Below are positions 1-9,944 of a DNA stretch of 64,000 bases, piece by piece. Position 1 is the stretch's first letter. Each line of letters begins with the position of its first letter. A program made the position numbers and the translations under genes. The notes beneath the pieces were generated by a model that saw nothing but the letters and a program-made list of their open reading frames with translations, searched no databases and was not told the DNA's origin. Source of the DNA: Rhizobacter sp. Root404 (GTDB lineage: Bacteria > Pseudomonadota > Gammaproteobacteria > Burkholderiales > Burkholderiaceae_C); contig NZ_LMDS01000004.1 of the NCBI RefSeq assembly GCF_001425865.1, forward strand, positions 1,055,586-1,119,585, read 5' to 3'.

Positions 1-9
1 GGCGGCGGC

Positions 10-1239
10 TCATGCGCGCCTCGTCCCGGCGCCGGGCATCAGCCGAACCAGCCAGAGCAGCGAAGCCACCTCCGTGACCACCAGCGCGAGCGGCACCGCC
101 ACCCGGGCCGGCTCGATCCGCAGCAGCGCCGCCGTCAGCCCGACGGCCAGCAGCAGCCGGCCGAGGGCGTTCAGCGTCAACACCCGGAACGCGCCGCGCG
201 CCTGCAACAACGTGATCAGCAGCCGCCCGGCCATCGACACCGCGCCCGCCACCGCCATCGCCAGCACCAGCAGCGGTGTCGCGGCGCCGGCGGGCCACAG
301 CCACGGCAAGGCGCCGACCGCCAGCAGGGCCAGCGCGCCGAATGCGAGCAGCGTGCGCGGCGTCGCGTTCGCGCGCAGCAGCGCCAGCAGTTCGCGCCCC
401 TGCATCGGCGGCTCGGCGCGCGCGGCGCGGTCGTACACCATCGGTGCGACGTAGGCCGCCGCGACGCCGAACAGCTGGTAGACCTGCAGCCCGAGCGCCA
501 CCACGCCGATCTCCGCCAGGCTGCTGCCCAGCGCACCGGCCGTGCTCAGCACGAGCGCCGGCGTCAGTGCGGCCAGCACGTTCTGCCCGCCGGTCTCGGT
601 GCCGATGGCCCACAGCGTGCGGCGCGACCACGGCACGCCGCTGTCGGCACGATCCGGCGGCAACCGGCGCAGCGCGCGCCGCACCAGCGCCCACGACAGG
701 ATCGCCGACGACGCGGCAGCCACCAGCAGCACCCACGCCAGCCCGGCGCGCCACCCCGCGAAGACCACCGGCAGCAGCGCGACCAGCATCAACATCGCCG
801 GTGCGACGGTCAGCCACGCGTAGCGCACGACGCCGAGCTCGCGCAACGCGAGTGCGCGCCACAGCAGGTGGCCGGCCGCGAACGGCACGGCGGCCGCAGC
901 GACCAGGACCGGCGTGCGCCACACCGCTCGGCCCTCGGGCGGCCAGACGAACCAGGCCGCCAGCCCGGCCACCGCGACGACCGCGACCCACGCGCCGGCA
1001 TAGCGTGCGACCCACGGACGCAGCGCGGCCACCGGCACCTCCAGCCGGTATTGCAGATGCAGCAGGGCTTGAGGCAGTCCCAGCACGACCAGCGTCAAGG
1101 CCGCGTCGCTCCAGCTGCGCAGCAAGCCGAACTCGCCCTGCGCCGCCAACCCGAGGCCTCGCGCGACGAGCAGCGCGGCCGCGACGGTCGCCGCCGAACC
1201 GGCCGCCTGGATCGCGATCGATTGCAGCGCGAGCCTCAT
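10..1239 (-). CDS. Wzx-type polysaccharide/O-antigen flippase
   Basis: This is a 409-residue polytopic membrane protein with about twelve hydrophobic segments spread over its whole length. It starts with a short amphipathic stretch and the pattern AAALLVARGLGLAAQGEFGL, which is typical of the MATE/Wzx (MVF) superfamily. Such proteins flip undecaprenyl-linked oligosaccharides across the inner membrane for O-antigen or exopolysaccharide assembly. It is the last gene of a minus-strand operon, 16 bp after the aminotransferase gene, and the three upstream genes make a diacetamido-uronic acid sugar, so the flipped glycan probably contains that residue. Flippase sequences are too divergent to name the substrate, and a general polysaccharide transporter role cannot be excluded. 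Confidence 0.75.
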   Translation of the reverse strand: MRLALQSIAIQAAGSAATVAAALLVARGLGLAAQGEFGLLRSWSDAALTLVVLGLPQALLHLQYRLEVPVAALRPWVARYAGAWVAVVAVAGLAAWFVWPPEGRAVWRTPVLVAAAAVPFAAGHLLWRALALRELGVVRYAWLTVAPAMLMLVALLPVVFAGWRAGLAWVLLVAAASSAILSWALVRRALRRLPPDRADSGVPWSRRTLWAIGTETGGQNVLAALTPALVLSTAGALGSSLAEIGVVALGLQVYQLFGVAAAYVAPMVYDRAARAEPPMQGRELLALLRANATPRTLLAFGALALLAVGALPWLWPAGAATPLLVLAMAVAGAVSMAGRLLITLLQARGAFRVLTLNALGRLLLAVGLTAALLRIEPARVAVPLALVVTEVASLLWLVRLMPGAGTRRA

Positions 1240-1255
1240 CGCCGCCGGCCACGCG

Positions 1256-2368
1256 TCAACGCGGCGATCGCAGCGCCGCGACGACGCGGTCCTGTTGCGC
1301 GTGCGTCAGGTCGGCGCTCATCGGCAGGCTCATCACGCGCGCCGCGGCGGCAATGCTGCGTGGCAGGTCGTCCACCAACGCGTAGCGGGAATACGCCGCC
1401 TGGTGATGCACCGGCTTCGGGTAGTGCACCGCAGTCGGAATGCCCTGCGCCTTCAACGCCGCCTGCACCGCGGCGCGGTCGCTGCCCGCTTTCAGGAACA
1501 CGGTGTACTGCGCCCAGACGCAGTCGCGGTCCGCGCGCACCGCGAGCAGACCGACGCCGGGCACGTCCGACAGCAGCGCGCGGTAGCGCTCGCCGAGCGC
1601 GAGCCGCTGCGCGATCTCCCACTCGAAGCGCTCCAGCTTGGCCAGCACGACCGCGCACTGCAGCGTGTCCATGCGCCCGCCCACGCCCACGCGGGTGTGG
1701 GTGTAGCGCGCGCTCTGCCCATGCACGCGGATCTCGCGCGCCGCCTGCGCGAGCGCATCGTCGTCCGTGAACAGCGCGCCGCCGTCGCCATAGCAGCCGA
1801 GCGGCTTGCTCGGGAAGAAGCTGGTGCAGCCGACCGTGCTCAGGTGGCAGCTCTTGCGGCCGCGGTAGGTGGCGCCGAAGCTCTGCGCCGCGTCTTCGAT
1901 GACCGCGAGGCCGTGGCGGGCGGCGATCGCGTTGATCGCGTCCATGTCTGCGCACTGGCCGTACAGGCTGACCGGCATGATGGCGCGGGTGCGTGGCGTG
2001 ATCTTCGCTTCGATCAGCGACGCGTCGATGTTGCAGGTGTCGGGCTCGATGTCGGCGAACACCGGCACGCCCCCGAGCAGCACGATCATCTCGGCCGTGG
2101 CCGCGAAGGTGAATGGCGTCGTGACGACCTCGTCGCCGGGCCGCAGGTCGAGCGCCATCAGCGCGATCAGCAGCGCCTCGGTGCCGCTCGCGACCGTCAC
2201 GCAGTGCTTCGCGCCGGTGTACGCGGCGAGCTTGGTCTCCAACTCGGCGACCTCGGGCCCCATGATGTACTGGCCATGGTCGAGCACGCGCTGCATGCGC
2301 TCGGCGATCGCGTCCTTCAGCGCCGTGTACTGGCTCTTGAGGTCGATGAAGTCGAGCGGCGCCGTCAT
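1256..2368 (-). CDS. wbpE: PLP-dependent sugar aminotransferase (DegT/DnrJ/EryC1/StrS family, WbpE-like)
   Basis: The 370-residue product begins [19 protein letters not shown] and has the family's usual length. The PLP lysine is visible in [14 protein letters not shown], and the [12 protein letters not shown] segment near the C-terminus is typical of the WbpE/WlbC branch. That branch transfers an amino group to C3 of UDP-3-keto-GlcNAcA. The start at 2368 is preferred because its ATG overlaps the stop of the acetyltransferase gene (ATGA), which indicates translational coupling; the open frame extends further upstream but would cover the neighbour. The neighbours (oxidoreductase, acetyltransferase) match the WbpB-WbpE-WbpD pathway to UDP-2,3-diacetamido-2,3-dideoxyglucuronate. 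The exact sugar is inferred from context. Confidence 0.85.
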   Translation of the reverse strand: MTAPLDFIDLKSQYTALKDAIAERMQRVLDHGQYIMGPEVAELETKLAAYTGAKHCVTVASGTEALLIALMALDLRPGDEVVTTPFTFAATAEMIVLLGGVPVFADIEPDTCNIDASLIEAKITPRTRAIMPVSLYGQCADMDAINAIAARHGLAVIEDAAQSFGATYRGRKSCHLSTVGCTSFFPSKPLGCYGDGGALFTDDDALAQAAREIRVHGQSARYTHTRVGVGGRMDTLQCAVVLAKLERFEWEIAQRLALGERYRALLSDVPGVGLLAVRADRDCVWAQYTVFLKAGSDRAAVQAALKAQGIPTAVHYPKPVHHQAAYSRYALVDDLPRSIAAAARVMSLPMSADLTHAQQDRVVAALRSPR

Positions 2369-2946
2369 GCCCGCACCTCGTCCGCGAGCCTGCAGACGCC
2401 GTCGAGCAGCACATAGCGCTCGCCGGTGGCCGGGCAGACCGCGGCACCGTCGGCGAACGCCAGCCGCTCGCCGTGCCGGCTGACCCAGCCGATGCGCCGG
2501 GCCGGCACGCCGACGACGAGCGCGAAATCGGCCACGTCGCGGCTCACCACCGCACCGGCCCCGACGAAGGCGTGGCGGCCGATCGTCGTGCCACAGACGA
2601 CGGTGCAGTTCGCCCCGAGCGTCGCGCCGCGCCGGACCCGCGTCGGGCGGTATTCGTTCTTGCGCGGCACCGCCGAGCGCGGGTTGTGCACGTTGGTGAA
2701 CACCATGCTCGGGCCGCAGAACACGTCGTCCTCCAGCGTGACCGCGTCGTAGACCGACACGTTGTTCTGGATCTTCACGTTGTTGCCGATGATCACCTGG
2801 TTCGCGACGAACACGCCCTGCCCCAGCGAGCACCCGGTGCCGATGCGGGCCCCCGCGCACACGTGCGCAAAGTGCCACACGTGGGTGCCGGCGCCGAGCT
2901 GCGCGCCGTCGTCGACGATCGCGGAGGGGTGGATCGTCGCGGTCAT
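2365..2946 (-). CDS. wbpD: Hexapeptide-repeat N-acetyltransferase (WbpD-like)
   Basis: A 193-residue protein beginning [20 protein letters not shown]. It shows the tandem hexapeptide periodicity (I/V-G-x-G/N-x-x, as in [15 protein letters not shown]) of a left-handed beta-helix acyltransferase. [20 protein letters not shown] is the signature region of WbpD/WlbB enzymes, which acetylate the 3-amino group of UDP-2-acetamido-3-amino-2,3-dideoxyglucuronate with acetyl-CoA. The start codon overlaps the stop of wbpB by one base (TGATG), and its stop overlaps the start of wbpE by four, so the three genes are tightly coupled. Family assignment is firm; the sugar is inferred from the neighbours. Confidence 0.85.
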   Translation of the reverse strand: MTATIHPSAIVDDGAQLGAGTHVWHFAHVCAGARIGTGCSLGQGVFVANQVIIGNNVKIQNNVSVYDAVTLEDDVFCGPSMVFTNVHNPRSAVPRKNEYRPTRVRRGATLGANCTVVCGTTIGRHAFVGAGAVVSRDVADFALVVGVPARRIGWVSRHGERLAFADGAAVCPATGERYVLLDGVCRLADEVRA

Positions 2947-4004
2947 CAGAACACCAGCGGCAGGCCGACGCGCACGCCGTCGCGCGCCGAGCGGTAGCCC
3001 GCGATCAGCACCTCGAGCGAGCGCAGGCCCTCGTAGCCGTCGACCGCCGCATTGGCCTCGCCGCGCAGCGTGTTGATCACGTTGTCGTAGTACAGCGGAT
3101 GGCCCGGACCGTAGACGCTCTCGACACCGTAGCTCGCGCTCGCGACCTTCGCGTCGTCCTCGTGCGCGGTGTCGAACTCCCAGTGCTCGATCTTGTTGAC
3201 CGCGACGCCACCGACCCGCACGGTGCCGCGCTCGCCCAGCAGCGTGATGCTGCCCTCGAAGTTCTTGTTGTGGGTCAGCATCGTCACGTTGACCGACGCG
3301 AGCGCGCCGCTGCGCAGCCGCAGGCTCATCACGCCGCTGTCCTCGGCCTCGATGTTGCGCGCGAGCGTGGCGGTGTAGGCATGCACGTTGTCGACCGGGC
3401 CGACCAGCCAGTCGACCATGTCGACGTAGTGGCTGGCCTGGTTCATGAAGGCGCCGCCGTCCATGTCCCAGCGGCCGCGCCAGGGCGCGGCGTCGTAGTA
3501 GGCCTGCGGGCGGGTCCAGAACACGTTGACGCTGACCATCGCCAGGCGTCCGAAGCGGCCGGCATCGACCGCGCGCTTGACGAGCTGCAGCGTCGCGTTG
3601 AGCCGGTTCTGCTTGACGACGAACAGCTTGACGCCGGCGTCGCGACAGGCGCGCACCATCGCCACGCCCTCGTCCCACTTGGTCGCCATCGGCTTCTCGC
3701 TCATCACGTGGCGGCCGGCCTGCGCGACCTTGATCGCCTGGCGCGAATGCAGGCCGCTCGGCGTGGCGAGCACGACGATGTCGGCGTCGGAGCCGCTCAA
3801 CAGCTCGTCGAGCGAGGCAAAGCCGGCTACCCCGGTCGTCGCGATTGCGGCGGCCAGGCTGGGCGGGTGGTTGTCACAGACCGCCACCAGCTCGGCCCGT
3901 GCCGCATGCTGCTTCAGCGCCGCGAAATGGTTCTGCGCAATGCGCCCGCAGCCGACCAGGGCGACGCGGAGCTTGCGGTTCAGGATCACGCTGGGTGTGG
4001 ACAT
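2946..4004 (-). CDS. wbpB: Gfo/Idh/MocA family NAD-dependent sugar dehydrogenase (WbpB-like)
   Basis: The 352-residue product starts [20 protein letters not shown]; the Rossmann motif [17 protein letters not shown] follows directly. The family's [11 protein letters not shown] motif (catalytic-site lysine in EKP) and a later [14 protein letters not shown] tail are present. WbpB/WlbA enzymes oxidise C3 of UDP-GlcNAcA, supplying the keto-sugar for WbpE. This is the first gene of the operon and is transcribed away from lysS. The start at 4004 is chosen because it immediately precedes the Rossmann fold; earlier starts in frame reach into the lysS promoter region. No UDP-GlcNAc 6-dehydrogenase (WbpA) or epimerase is in the window, so the pathway is completed elsewhere. 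Confidence 0.85.
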   Translation of the reverse strand: MSTPSVILNRKLRVALVGCGRIAQNHFAALKQHAARAELVAVCDNHPPSLAAAIATTGVAGFASLDELLSGSDADIVVLATPSGLHSRQAIKVAQAGRHVMSEKPMATKWDEGVAMVRACRDAGVKLFVVKQNRLNATLQLVKRAVDAGRFGRLAMVSVNVFWTRPQAYYDAAPWRGRWDMDGGAFMNQASHYVDMVDWLVGPVDNVHAYTATLARNIEAEDSGVMSLRLRSGALASVNVTMLTHNKNFEGSITLLGERGTVRVGGVAVNKIEHWEFDTAHEDDAKVASASYGVESVYGPGHPLYYDNVINTLRGEANAAVDGYEGLRSLEVLIAGYRSARDGVRVGLPLVF

Positions 4005-4038
4005 GGAAGGCGACGCGGCGCCCCGGGCGGGGCAAACG

Positions 4039-4089
4039 CGCGATTTTAGGGGCGCTGAGGGCGTGGCGACGCCGCCCTCTAAAATCGCG
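4039..4089. promoter_or_regulatory. Mirror-image divergent promoters of wbpB and lysS
   Basis: Two 14-bp arms, CGCGATTTTAGGGG at 4039-4052 and CCTCTAAAATCGCG at 4076-4089, are inverted copies with one mismatch. Each carries a TAAAAT hexamer followed by CGCG. TAAAAT at 4080-4085 is a plausible -10 for lysS (about 19-nt leader) and the mirror copy at 4048-4043 is a plausible -10 for wbpB. The same TAAAATCG string precedes ychF at 53521. Promoter function is inferred; no strong -35 is obvious. Confidence 0.45.
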
Positions 4090-4110
4090 GGCTCACTCGC
4101 AAAGCCCCCC

Positions 4111-5589
4111 ATGTCCGACGAAAACCAGCTGATCACCGAACGCCGCGAGAAGCTGGCGGCCATCCGCCAGCAAGGCATCGCGTTCCCGAACGACTTCAAG
4201 CCGAAGCACCACGCCGCCGAACTGCTGCGCCAGCACGGTGACCAGGAGAACGAGGAACTCGAGCCGCTGAACATCCACGTCGTCGTCGCCGGCCGGCTGA
4301 TGCTCAAGCGCGTGATGGGCAAGGCGAGCTTCGGCACGCTGCAGGACGGCACCGGCCAGATCCAGCTGTTCGTGACCCGCGATGCGCTGGGCGAGGACGC
4401 CTACGCGCGCTTCAAGCACTGGGACCTGGGCGACATCCTCGGCGCCGAAGGCACGCTCTTCAAGACCAAGACCGGCGAACTGTCGGTGCGCGTCAGCGCG
4501 CTGCGGCTGCTGACCAAGAGCCTGCGCCCGCTGCCCGACAAGTTCCACGGCATGGCCGACCAGGAGCAGAAGTACCGCCAGCGCTACGTCGACCTGATCA
4601 CCGACGGCGACGCCCGGGCGCGCTTCGCGGCGCGCAGCAAGGCGCTGTCGTCGATCCGCCAGTTCATGGTCGAGCACCACTTCATGGAAGTGGAGACGCC
4701 GATGCTGCACCCGATCCCGGGCGGCGCCAACGCCAAGCCCTTCGTGACCCACCACAACGCGCTCGACCAGCAGATGTTCCTGCGCATCGCGCCCGAGCTG
4801 TACCTGAAGCGCCTGATCGTCGGCGGCTTCGAGCGCGTGTTCGAGATCAACCGGAGCTTCCGCAACGAGGGCGTGTCGGTGCGGCACAACCCCGAGTTCA
4901 CGATGATGGAGTTCTACGCCGCGTACTGGAACCACCACGACCTGATGGACTTCACCGAGGAGGTGCTGCGCCACGCCGCGCGGGTGGCGACCGGCTCGGC
5001 GGCGATCACCTACGCCGGCAAGCCGGTCGCGCTCGACCAGCCGTTCGCGCGCCTGTCGGTGCGCGAGGCGCTGGTCGTGCATGCGGGCTTGACCGAGGCG
5101 GAAGCGGGCGACGCCGCCGCGCTGCACGCGAAGCTCAAGTCGCTGGGCGAGGAGCCACCGGCGCACTGGACGCTGGCCGAGCTGCAGTTCGGCCTGTTCG
5201 AGGCCGCCGTCGAAGAGAAGCTCTGGGACCCGACCTTCATCATCGACTATCCCGTAGAGGTCTCGCCGCTGGCGCGCGCCTCGGACACCAACCCGTCGAT
5301 CACCGAGCGCTTCGAGCTGTTCATCACCGGCCGCGAGTACGCGAACGGCTTCTCGGAACTGAACGACGCCGAGGACCAGGCCGCGCGCTTCCAGGCGCAG
5401 GTGGCGAACAAGGAGGCTGGCGACGAGGAGGCGATGTTCTACGACGCCGACTTCATCCGCGCGCTCGAGTACGGCATGCCGCCGACCGGCGGCTGCGGCA
5501 TCGGCATCGACCGGCTGGTGATGCTGATCACCGATTCGCCGAGCATCCGCGACGTGATCCTGTTCCCGTCGCTGCGCAAGGAGGGCTGA
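4111..5589 (+). CDS. lysS: Lysyl-tRNA synthetase, class II
   Basis: The 492-residue product charges tRNA-Lys. It has the N-terminal OB-fold anticodon-binding domain (about residues 45-150, with [18 protein letters not shown]) and the class II catalytic core. Motif 2 is seen in [20 protein letters not shown] and motif 3 in [22 protein letters not shown]. The length is normal for bacterial LysS. The start ATG at 4111 begins [15 protein letters not shown], as in homologues; the open frame continues upstream but would cross the divergent promoter region. There is no clear Shine-Dalgarno sequence. A small flavin-binding gene follows after 2 bp. Confidence 0.97.
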   Translation: MSDENQLITERREKLAAIRQQGIAFPNDFKPKHHAAELLRQHGDQENEELEPLNIHVVVAGRLMLKRVMGKASFGTLQDGTGQIQLFVTRDALGEDAYARFKHWDLGDILGAEGTLFKTKTGELSVRVSALRLLTKSLRPLPDKFHGMADQEQKYRQRYVDLITDGDARARFAARSKALSSIRQFMVEHHFMEVETPMLHPIPGGANAKPFVTHHNALDQQMFLRIAPELYLKRLIVGGFERVFEINRSFRNEGVSVRHNPEFTMMEFYAAYWNHHDLMDFTEEVLRHAARVATGSAAITYAGKPVALDQPFARLSVREALVVHAGLTEAEAGDAAALHAKLKSLGEEPPAHWTLAELQFGLFEAAVEEKLWDPTFIIDYPVEVSPLARASDTNPSITERFELFITGREYANGFSELNDAEDQAARFQAQVANKEAGDEEAMFYDADFIRALEYGMPPTGGCGIGIDRLVMLITDSPSIRDVILFPSLRKEG

Positions 5590-5591
5590 GC

Positions 5592-6152
5592 GTGGACGCC
5601 GGGCCGCGACTCGCGTCGTTGCCCGAGATCGAGCGCGCGCTCTGGCAGCAGCTCGAGGCCGCGGTGACGGAGCGCTCGCACCCGTGGCGCACGCCGGTGC
5701 TGGCAACGGTCGCAGGCGACGCCGCCGACGCGCGCACCGTGATCCTGCGCGAGGTGTCGACCGCAGAGCGCCAGCTCGTGGTCTACACGGACGAACGCGC
5801 CGGCAAGGTCGCGCAGATCGCCGCCCGCCCGCACGGCACGCTGGTGATGTGGTCGAACGCGCTGCGCTGGCAGCTGCGCTGCCGCGTGCGGCTGAGCGTC
5901 GAGACCGACGGCCTGGGCGTCACCTCGCGCTGGGCCCGGCTGCAGCACACCGCGGCCGCGCAAGACTACCTGGCGCCGCACGCGCCCGGCGCCCCGGTGC
6001 CCGCGGGCACCGGCGTGGCGGCCGCCGCGCAACGTGCGTTCTTCGCTGTCGTTGCCGCCGAGATCGAATCGATCGACTGGCTCGAGCTCCACGCCGACGG
6101 CCACCGCCGCGCCAGGTTCGACAGCGTGGGCGGACGCTGGCTGCAGCCCTGA
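5592..6152 (+). CDS. Pyridoxamine 5'-phosphate oxidase-like FMN-binding protein
   Basis: A 186-residue protein starting with GTG, two bases after the lysS stop. The segment HPWRTPVLATVAGDAADARTVILREV resembles the FMN-binding split barrel of the pyridoxamine oxidase family (general-stress/Alr4036-type branch), followed by KVAQIAARPHGTLVMWSNALRWQLRCRVRL. True PdxH proteins are longer and have a distinct C-terminal PNP-oxidase dimerisation region with conserved RxxxR residues, which I do not see, so I do not call this pdxH. It probably binds FMN or F420-like flavin and acts as an oxidoreductase of unknown substrate. It is likely co-transcribed with lysS and converges on the enoyl-CoA hydratase gene. 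Confidence 0.7.
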   Translation: MDAGPRLASLPEIERALWQQLEAAVTERSHPWRTPVLATVAGDAADARTVILREVSTAERQLVVYTDERAGKVAQIAARPHGTLVMWSNALRWQLRCRVRLSVETDGLGVTSRWARLQHTAAAQDYLAPHAPGAPVPAGTGVAAAAQRAFFAVVAAEIESIDWLELHADGHRRARFDSVGGRWLQP

Positions 6153-6156
6153 TCGA

Positions 6157-6945
6157 TCAGCGTTGCGTGAACTGCGCCTTGCGCTTGTTCAGGAACGCGT
6201 CCATCCCTTCCTTCTGGTCCGCGGTCGCGAACATCGAGTGGAACAGGCGACGCTCGAACATCACGCCGTCGGCCAGCGTGCCCTCGAACGCGCGGTTGAC
6301 GCTCTCCTTCGCGGCCATCACGCTCATCGCGCTCAGCTCGTTGATCGCCTCGGCGGCAGCGAGCGTCACCGTCATCAGTTCCGCGAACGGCACGACGCGC
6401 GAGACCAGCCCGCCGCGCTCGGCCTCGGCCGCGTCCATCATGCGGCTGGTCAGGATCATGTCCATCGCCTTGGCCTTGCCGACCGCGCGCGGCAGGCGCT
6501 GCGTGCCGCCGGCGCCGGGGATGATGCCGAGCTTGATCTCGGGCTGGCCGAACTTCGCGGTGTCGGCGGCGATGATGAAGTCGCACATCATCGCCAGCTC
6601 GCAGCCGCCGCCGAGCGCGAAGCCGGCCACCGCGGCGATCACGGGCTTGCGGATGGTGCGGATCGTCTCCCAGTTGCGGGTGATGAAGTCGCCGCCGTAG
6701 GTGTCGGTCAGGTCGTACTTCGCCATCGCGGCGATGTCGGCACCGGCGGCGAAGGCCTTCTCGCTGCCGGTGATCACGATGCAGCCGATGCCGGGGTCGG
6801 CGTCGAACGCCTTCAGCGCGGCGCCCAGGTCGTCCATCAGCCCGTCGTTCAGCGCGTTGAGCTGCTTCGGGCGGTTCAGCGTGATCAGGCCGGTTTGGCG
6901 CGCGCCCTCGCCGCGGGTCTCGGTCAGGATGTTGTCGTAGGTCAT
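6157..6945 (-). CDS. Enoyl-CoA hydratase
   Basis: A 262-residue crotonase-fold enzyme beginning [20 protein letters not shown]. Oxyanion-hole segments are visible in [13 protein letters not shown] and in [18 protein letters not shown], and the two catalytic acids lie in the region that includes [21 protein letters not shown]. This combination matches short-chain 2-enoyl-CoA hydratases that add water across trans-2-enoyl-CoA in fatty-acid or phenylacetate beta-oxidation. It stands alone, 25 bp upstream of the DUF3108 gene on the same strand but with unrelated neighbours, so the pathway is not indicated by context. Strong family call; the exact substrate is unknown. Confidence 0.9.
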   Translation of the reverse strand: MTYDNILTETRGEGARQTGLITLNRPKQLNALNDGLMDDLGAALKAFDADPGIGCIVITGSEKAFAAGADIAAMAKYDLTDTYGGDFITRNWETIRTIRKPVIAAVAGFALGGGCELAMMCDFIIAADTAKFGQPEIKLGIIPGAGGTQRLPRAVGKAKAMDMILTSRMMDAAEAERGGLVSRVVPFAELMTVTLAAAEAINELSAMSVMAAKESVNRAFEGTLADGVMFERRLFHSMFATADQKEGMDAFLNKRKAQFTQR

Positions 6946-6970
6946 GGCGGTCGTGTCCTCGGGTGAAACG

Positions 6971-8089
6971 TCACTGTATCTCGGGCGGCTTCGAGATCAT
7001 CAGGTCGACGAAGGTCTGCGGGTCCTGCTCGAAGCGCAGCCGCACCGGCAGGTAGCGCAGCTGCGGCGACATCCACATCTCCACGCTGAGCGAGCCGGCC
7101 TTCTGGTCGGCGTGGCGCGGCTTCAGGTGGATGCCGGTGAGCGGACCGAACGGCGTGTTCAGCGTCTCCTCCTCGACCACGTCATAGGTCCAGACCGCGA
7201 CCTTCTTCGGCAGCGCGAGCGGGATGTCGACGCTGCCGCCGATCTTCAGCATCTCGGGCCGCGTGCTGAACACGTAGGTCAGCTGCACGAACTGGCTCGC
7301 GGTGTCCTGCAGCCCCGGCATCGAGGGGCGCACGTCGCCGTTGGCGAGTACGACGCCGCCGGTGTCGAACAGGATGGTCTGGCGCGGCCGGGTGGTGGTC
7401 AGGAACTTGATGTCCTGGTCGTAGCGGCGCGGCGCCAGGCCGCTGGCGGTGATCTCGCCGTCGCTGCTGGAACGCTGGGTGATCAGCGGCGCGAACGTGG
7501 GGCCGACGATGAAGTCGACATGCACCTGGTAGCGCGAGCCGCTGCGGATCCACTCGACCTGCGCGGTGCCGCTGACCTCGCCGCGGTAGTTGCCGGTCAG
7601 CACGTAGCTCATGCGGGTCGAGGCCGGCCACTCGAACGGCGCGCCGCTGCTGGCCGCGCCTGAGGCGGGCGCTGCCGCCACCGGCGTGGCCGGTGCGGGC
7701 TCGGACGCCACCGGCGTGTCGACCGGCGCCTCGACCACCGGTGCGCTCGCGGCCGCGACCACCGGCTCGGCCTCACGGCGCGGTTCGGGGGCCGACGCCG
7801 GCTTCGCGGGCTTGGGCCGGCGCGGACGCGGCGCGGCGACCGGGGCAGGCGGTGACGGCGCCGCGGGCGCGGCGGTCGGCGGCGGCGCCGTCAGTTCCAT
7901 CTGCCGCACGTAGGCCACCTCGATGCGCGCCGGCTTGTCGCGGTCCGCCGAGAGGCCTTCCAGCCCGTCGATCACCCGCTGCGTGACCCAGCCATGCAGC
8001 AGGACCACGGCGAGCACGAGCGCGACAGCCGCACCCCGGCGGCGCCACGACGGCGACGTTCCGAACAGCAGTCTCAGGCCGCGAGCCAT
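6971..8089 (-). CDS. DUF3108 domain-containing periplasmic/membrane-anchored protein
   Basis: The 372-residue product begins [20 protein letters not shown]. It has one N-terminal transmembrane anchor (about residues 19-35), a long Pro/Ala-rich linker (about 70-170) and a C-terminal domain starting near [20 protein letters not shown]. That domain resembles DUF3108, a beta-rich family of envelope proteins of unknown function. The layout suggests a periplasmic domain tethered by a flexible linker, possibly spanning the cell wall. The start at 8089 overlaps the 3' end of the M61 peptidase gene by 16 bp, so the two are co-transcribed. No catalytic motif is visible. Confidence 0.75.
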   Translation of the reverse strand: MARGLRLLFGTSPSWRRRGAAVALVLAVVLLHGWVTQRVIDGLEGLSADRDKPARIEVAYVRQMELTAPPPTAAPAAPSPPAPVAAPRPRRPKPAKPASAPEPRREAEPVVAAASAPVVEAPVDTPVASEPAPATPVAAAPASGAASSGAPFEWPASTRMSYVLTGNYRGEVSGTAQVEWIRSGSRYQVHVDFIVGPTFAPLITQRSSSDGEITASGLAPRRYDQDIKFLTTTRPRQTILFDTGGVVLANGDVRPSMPGLQDTASQFVQLTYVFSTRPEMLKIGGSVDIPLALPKKVAVWTYDVVEEETLNTPFGPLTGIHLKPRHADQKAGSLSVEMWMSPQLRYLPVRLRFEQDPQTFVDLMISKPPEIQ

Positions 8090-9822
8090 GCCTTGCGCAG
8101 CGCCGCGGCGGTCCTGGCCGGGGCCGCGGCGGGCCGCAGCGACACGCCGCCCATCCCGGCGGCGTCCGCTTCGAGCGTCAGCGTCAGGCCGAGCACGCGC
8201 TGGTCGCGCGCGACCAGCAGCGGCGCCGCGCGCCCCGGCTCGAGCACGCGGAGCGCGTCGTCGAGCCGGCGCACGCGCCAGCCGGCGACCGCGAGCAGCT
8301 CGTCGCCGGGCGCGAGACCCGCCACCTCGCCGGCACCGCCGCGCAACACGTGGCTGACCTTCACGCCGGTCAGCGCGCTCTCGGCGACGCGCACGCCCAG
8401 GCGCTGCGCCAGCGTGGCCGCGTCCTCGGTCCAGTCGATGCCGCAGGCACCCAGCAGTTCCTGCAGCGGCAGCTCGTCGGTGCCGTGGACCCAGGCCGCC
8501 AGTTCGGCGGAATACGAGCGCCCGCCGACCTGCGCGAGCGCCGCGGCGATCTGCGCCTCGTCGATCGGGCCGCCGCGGCTGACGGTCCACAGCGCCTGCA
8601 TCACGTCGTCGAGCGTGCCGCGGCCCTCACGCCGCAGCGTGAGGTCGAGCGCGAGCGCGACCAGCGAGCCCTTGGTGTAGTAGCTGATGGTCGCGTTCGG
8701 GGTGTTCTCGTCGGCGCGGTAGTACTTGACCCAGGCGTCGAAGCTGGCCTGCGCCACGCTCTGCACCCGGCGCCCCGGCATCGCCCGCACGCCGCTGACG
8801 GTGCGCGCGATCAGCCGCAGGTAGCGCGGCGCGTCGATCAGCCCGGTGCGCAGCAGGAACACGTCGTCGTAGTACGAGGTGAAGCCCTCGAAGAACCACA
8901 GCAGCTCGGTGTAGTTCTCGCGCGTGTAGTCGTAGGCCGTGAAATCGGCCGGGCGCATGCGCTTGACGTTCCAGGTGTGGAAATACTCGTGGCTGATCAG
9001 GCCCAGCAGGTTCACGTAGCCATCGGAGGTTTCGGTACGGCCGCAGGCGGGCATGTCGCGCCGGGCCGAGATCAGCGCGGTGCTCGCACGGTGCTCGAGA
9101 CCGCCGTGGCCGTCCTCGAGCAGCTGGTGCAGGAAGACGTAGCGCTCGAACGGCGGCTTCCTGCGTCCGTGCCAGAACGCGATCTGCGCGGCGCAGACGC
9201 GCTGCGCATCGGCGAGCAGCCGTGCTCCGTCGAAATCCGGCAGCGCGCCGGTGACCACGTACTCGTGCGGCACGCCGTGCGCCTCGAACCGGCCGCGCCA
9301 GAACCGGCCCAGTTCGACCGGGTGGTCGACGAGTTCGTCGTAGTCGGCCGCCTCGTAGGTGCCGCGCCCGCCGGCGTCGACCTGCACCGGCCGCATCGCG
9401 GTCGCGACCTCCCAGCCGGGCGGCAGGTTGCGCAGCGCGAGGCGGTGCGGCTCGGCCTCGCGCCCCTCGACGCGCAGCAGCAGCGAGGTGCCGTTGAAGA
9501 AGCCGCGCGCCGCGTCGAGGAAGGCGGCGCGCACCGAGGTGTCGAACGCATAGGCGAGGTAGCTGACCTGCAGCGCCGCGCGCCCGTCGCAGCGGGCCAA
9601 CCACGTCGCCTTGTCGAGTTGCGTGAGCGGCACCTCGCGCGTACCCTGCGACGCGACGAGCCCCGAGAGATGACGCGCGAACTCACGCACCAGGTAGCTG
9701 CCGGGAATCCACGCCGGCAGGCTCAGGCGCTGCTCGGCGGCCGGGCGATCGATGCGCAGCGTGACGCGGAACAGGTGGGCGTGGGTGTCGTGGGCAGAGA
9801 CGGCGTAGGTGATCATGGGCAT
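8074..9822 (-). CDS. M61 family glycyl aminopeptidase with C-terminal PDZ domain
   Basis: A protein of about 582 residues. The N-terminal domain (HLFRVTLRIDRPAAEQRLSL, AWIPGSYLVREFARHL) is typical of M61 proteins. The zinc-binding HExxH motif is in LISHEYFHTWNVKRMRP, with the third ligand expected in the following WFFEGFTSYYDD. The C-terminus holds a PDZ-like domain (GVKVSHVLRGGAGEVAGLAPGDELLAVAG). The family includes glycyl aminopeptidase of Sphingomonas. I chose the ATG at 9822 (MPMITYAV); the second ATG at 9816 is equally possible, and the open frame reaching 9882 would run into the palindrome upstream of the cyd regulator gene. There is no signal peptide, so it is probably cytoplasmic. 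Confidence 0.88.
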   Translation of the reverse strand: MPMITYAVSAHDTHAHLFRVTLRIDRPAAEQRLSLPAWIPGSYLVREFARHLSGLVASQGTREVPLTQLDKATWLARCDGRAALQVSYLAYAFDTSVRAAFLDAARGFFNGTSLLLRVEGREAEPHRLALRNLPPGWEVATAMRPVQVDAGGRGTYEAADYDELVDHPVELGRFWRGRFEAHGVPHEYVVTGALPDFDGARLLADAQRVCAAQIAFWHGRRKPPFERYVFLHQLLEDGHGGLEHRASTALISARRDMPACGRTETSDGYVNLLGLISHEYFHTWNVKRMRPADFTAYDYTRENYTELLWFFEGFTSYYDDVFLLRTGLIDAPRYLRLIARTVSGVRAMPGRRVQSVAQASFDAWVKYYRADENTPNATISYYTKGSLVALALDLTLRREGRGTLDDVMQALWTVSRGGPIDEAQIAAALAQVGGRSYSAELAAWVHGTDELPLQELLGACGIDWTEDAATLAQRLGVRVAESALTGVKVSHVLRGGAGEVAGLAPGDELLAVAGWRVRRLDDALRVLEPGRAAPLLVARDQRVLGLTLTLEADAAGMGGVSLRPAAAPARTAAALRKAWLAA

Positions 9823-9882
9823 CGAATCTATCAAAGAGCCACGCCGCGGCCGACCGATGTTCACATTTGCCGGAATATCCAC

Positions 9883-9902
9883 TTTTCAGTAATTACTGAA
9901 AA
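9883..9902. promoter_or_regulatory. Perfect 20-bp palindrome, probable operator of the GbsR/MarR-type regulator
   Basis: TTTTCAGTAATTACTGAAAA is an exact inverted repeat in an AT-rich island within very GC-rich DNA, 42 bp upstream of the regulator's ATG and between divergent genes. Winged-helix MarR/GbsR dimers typically bind such uninterrupted dyads, so autoregulation of the regulator-cydAB operon is the simplest reading. This is inferred from position and symmetry. Confidence 0.6.
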
Positions 9903-9944
9903 TTCAAATAGACTTCGAGCCGTTCCGAGAAAGGCTCCGCCCCC

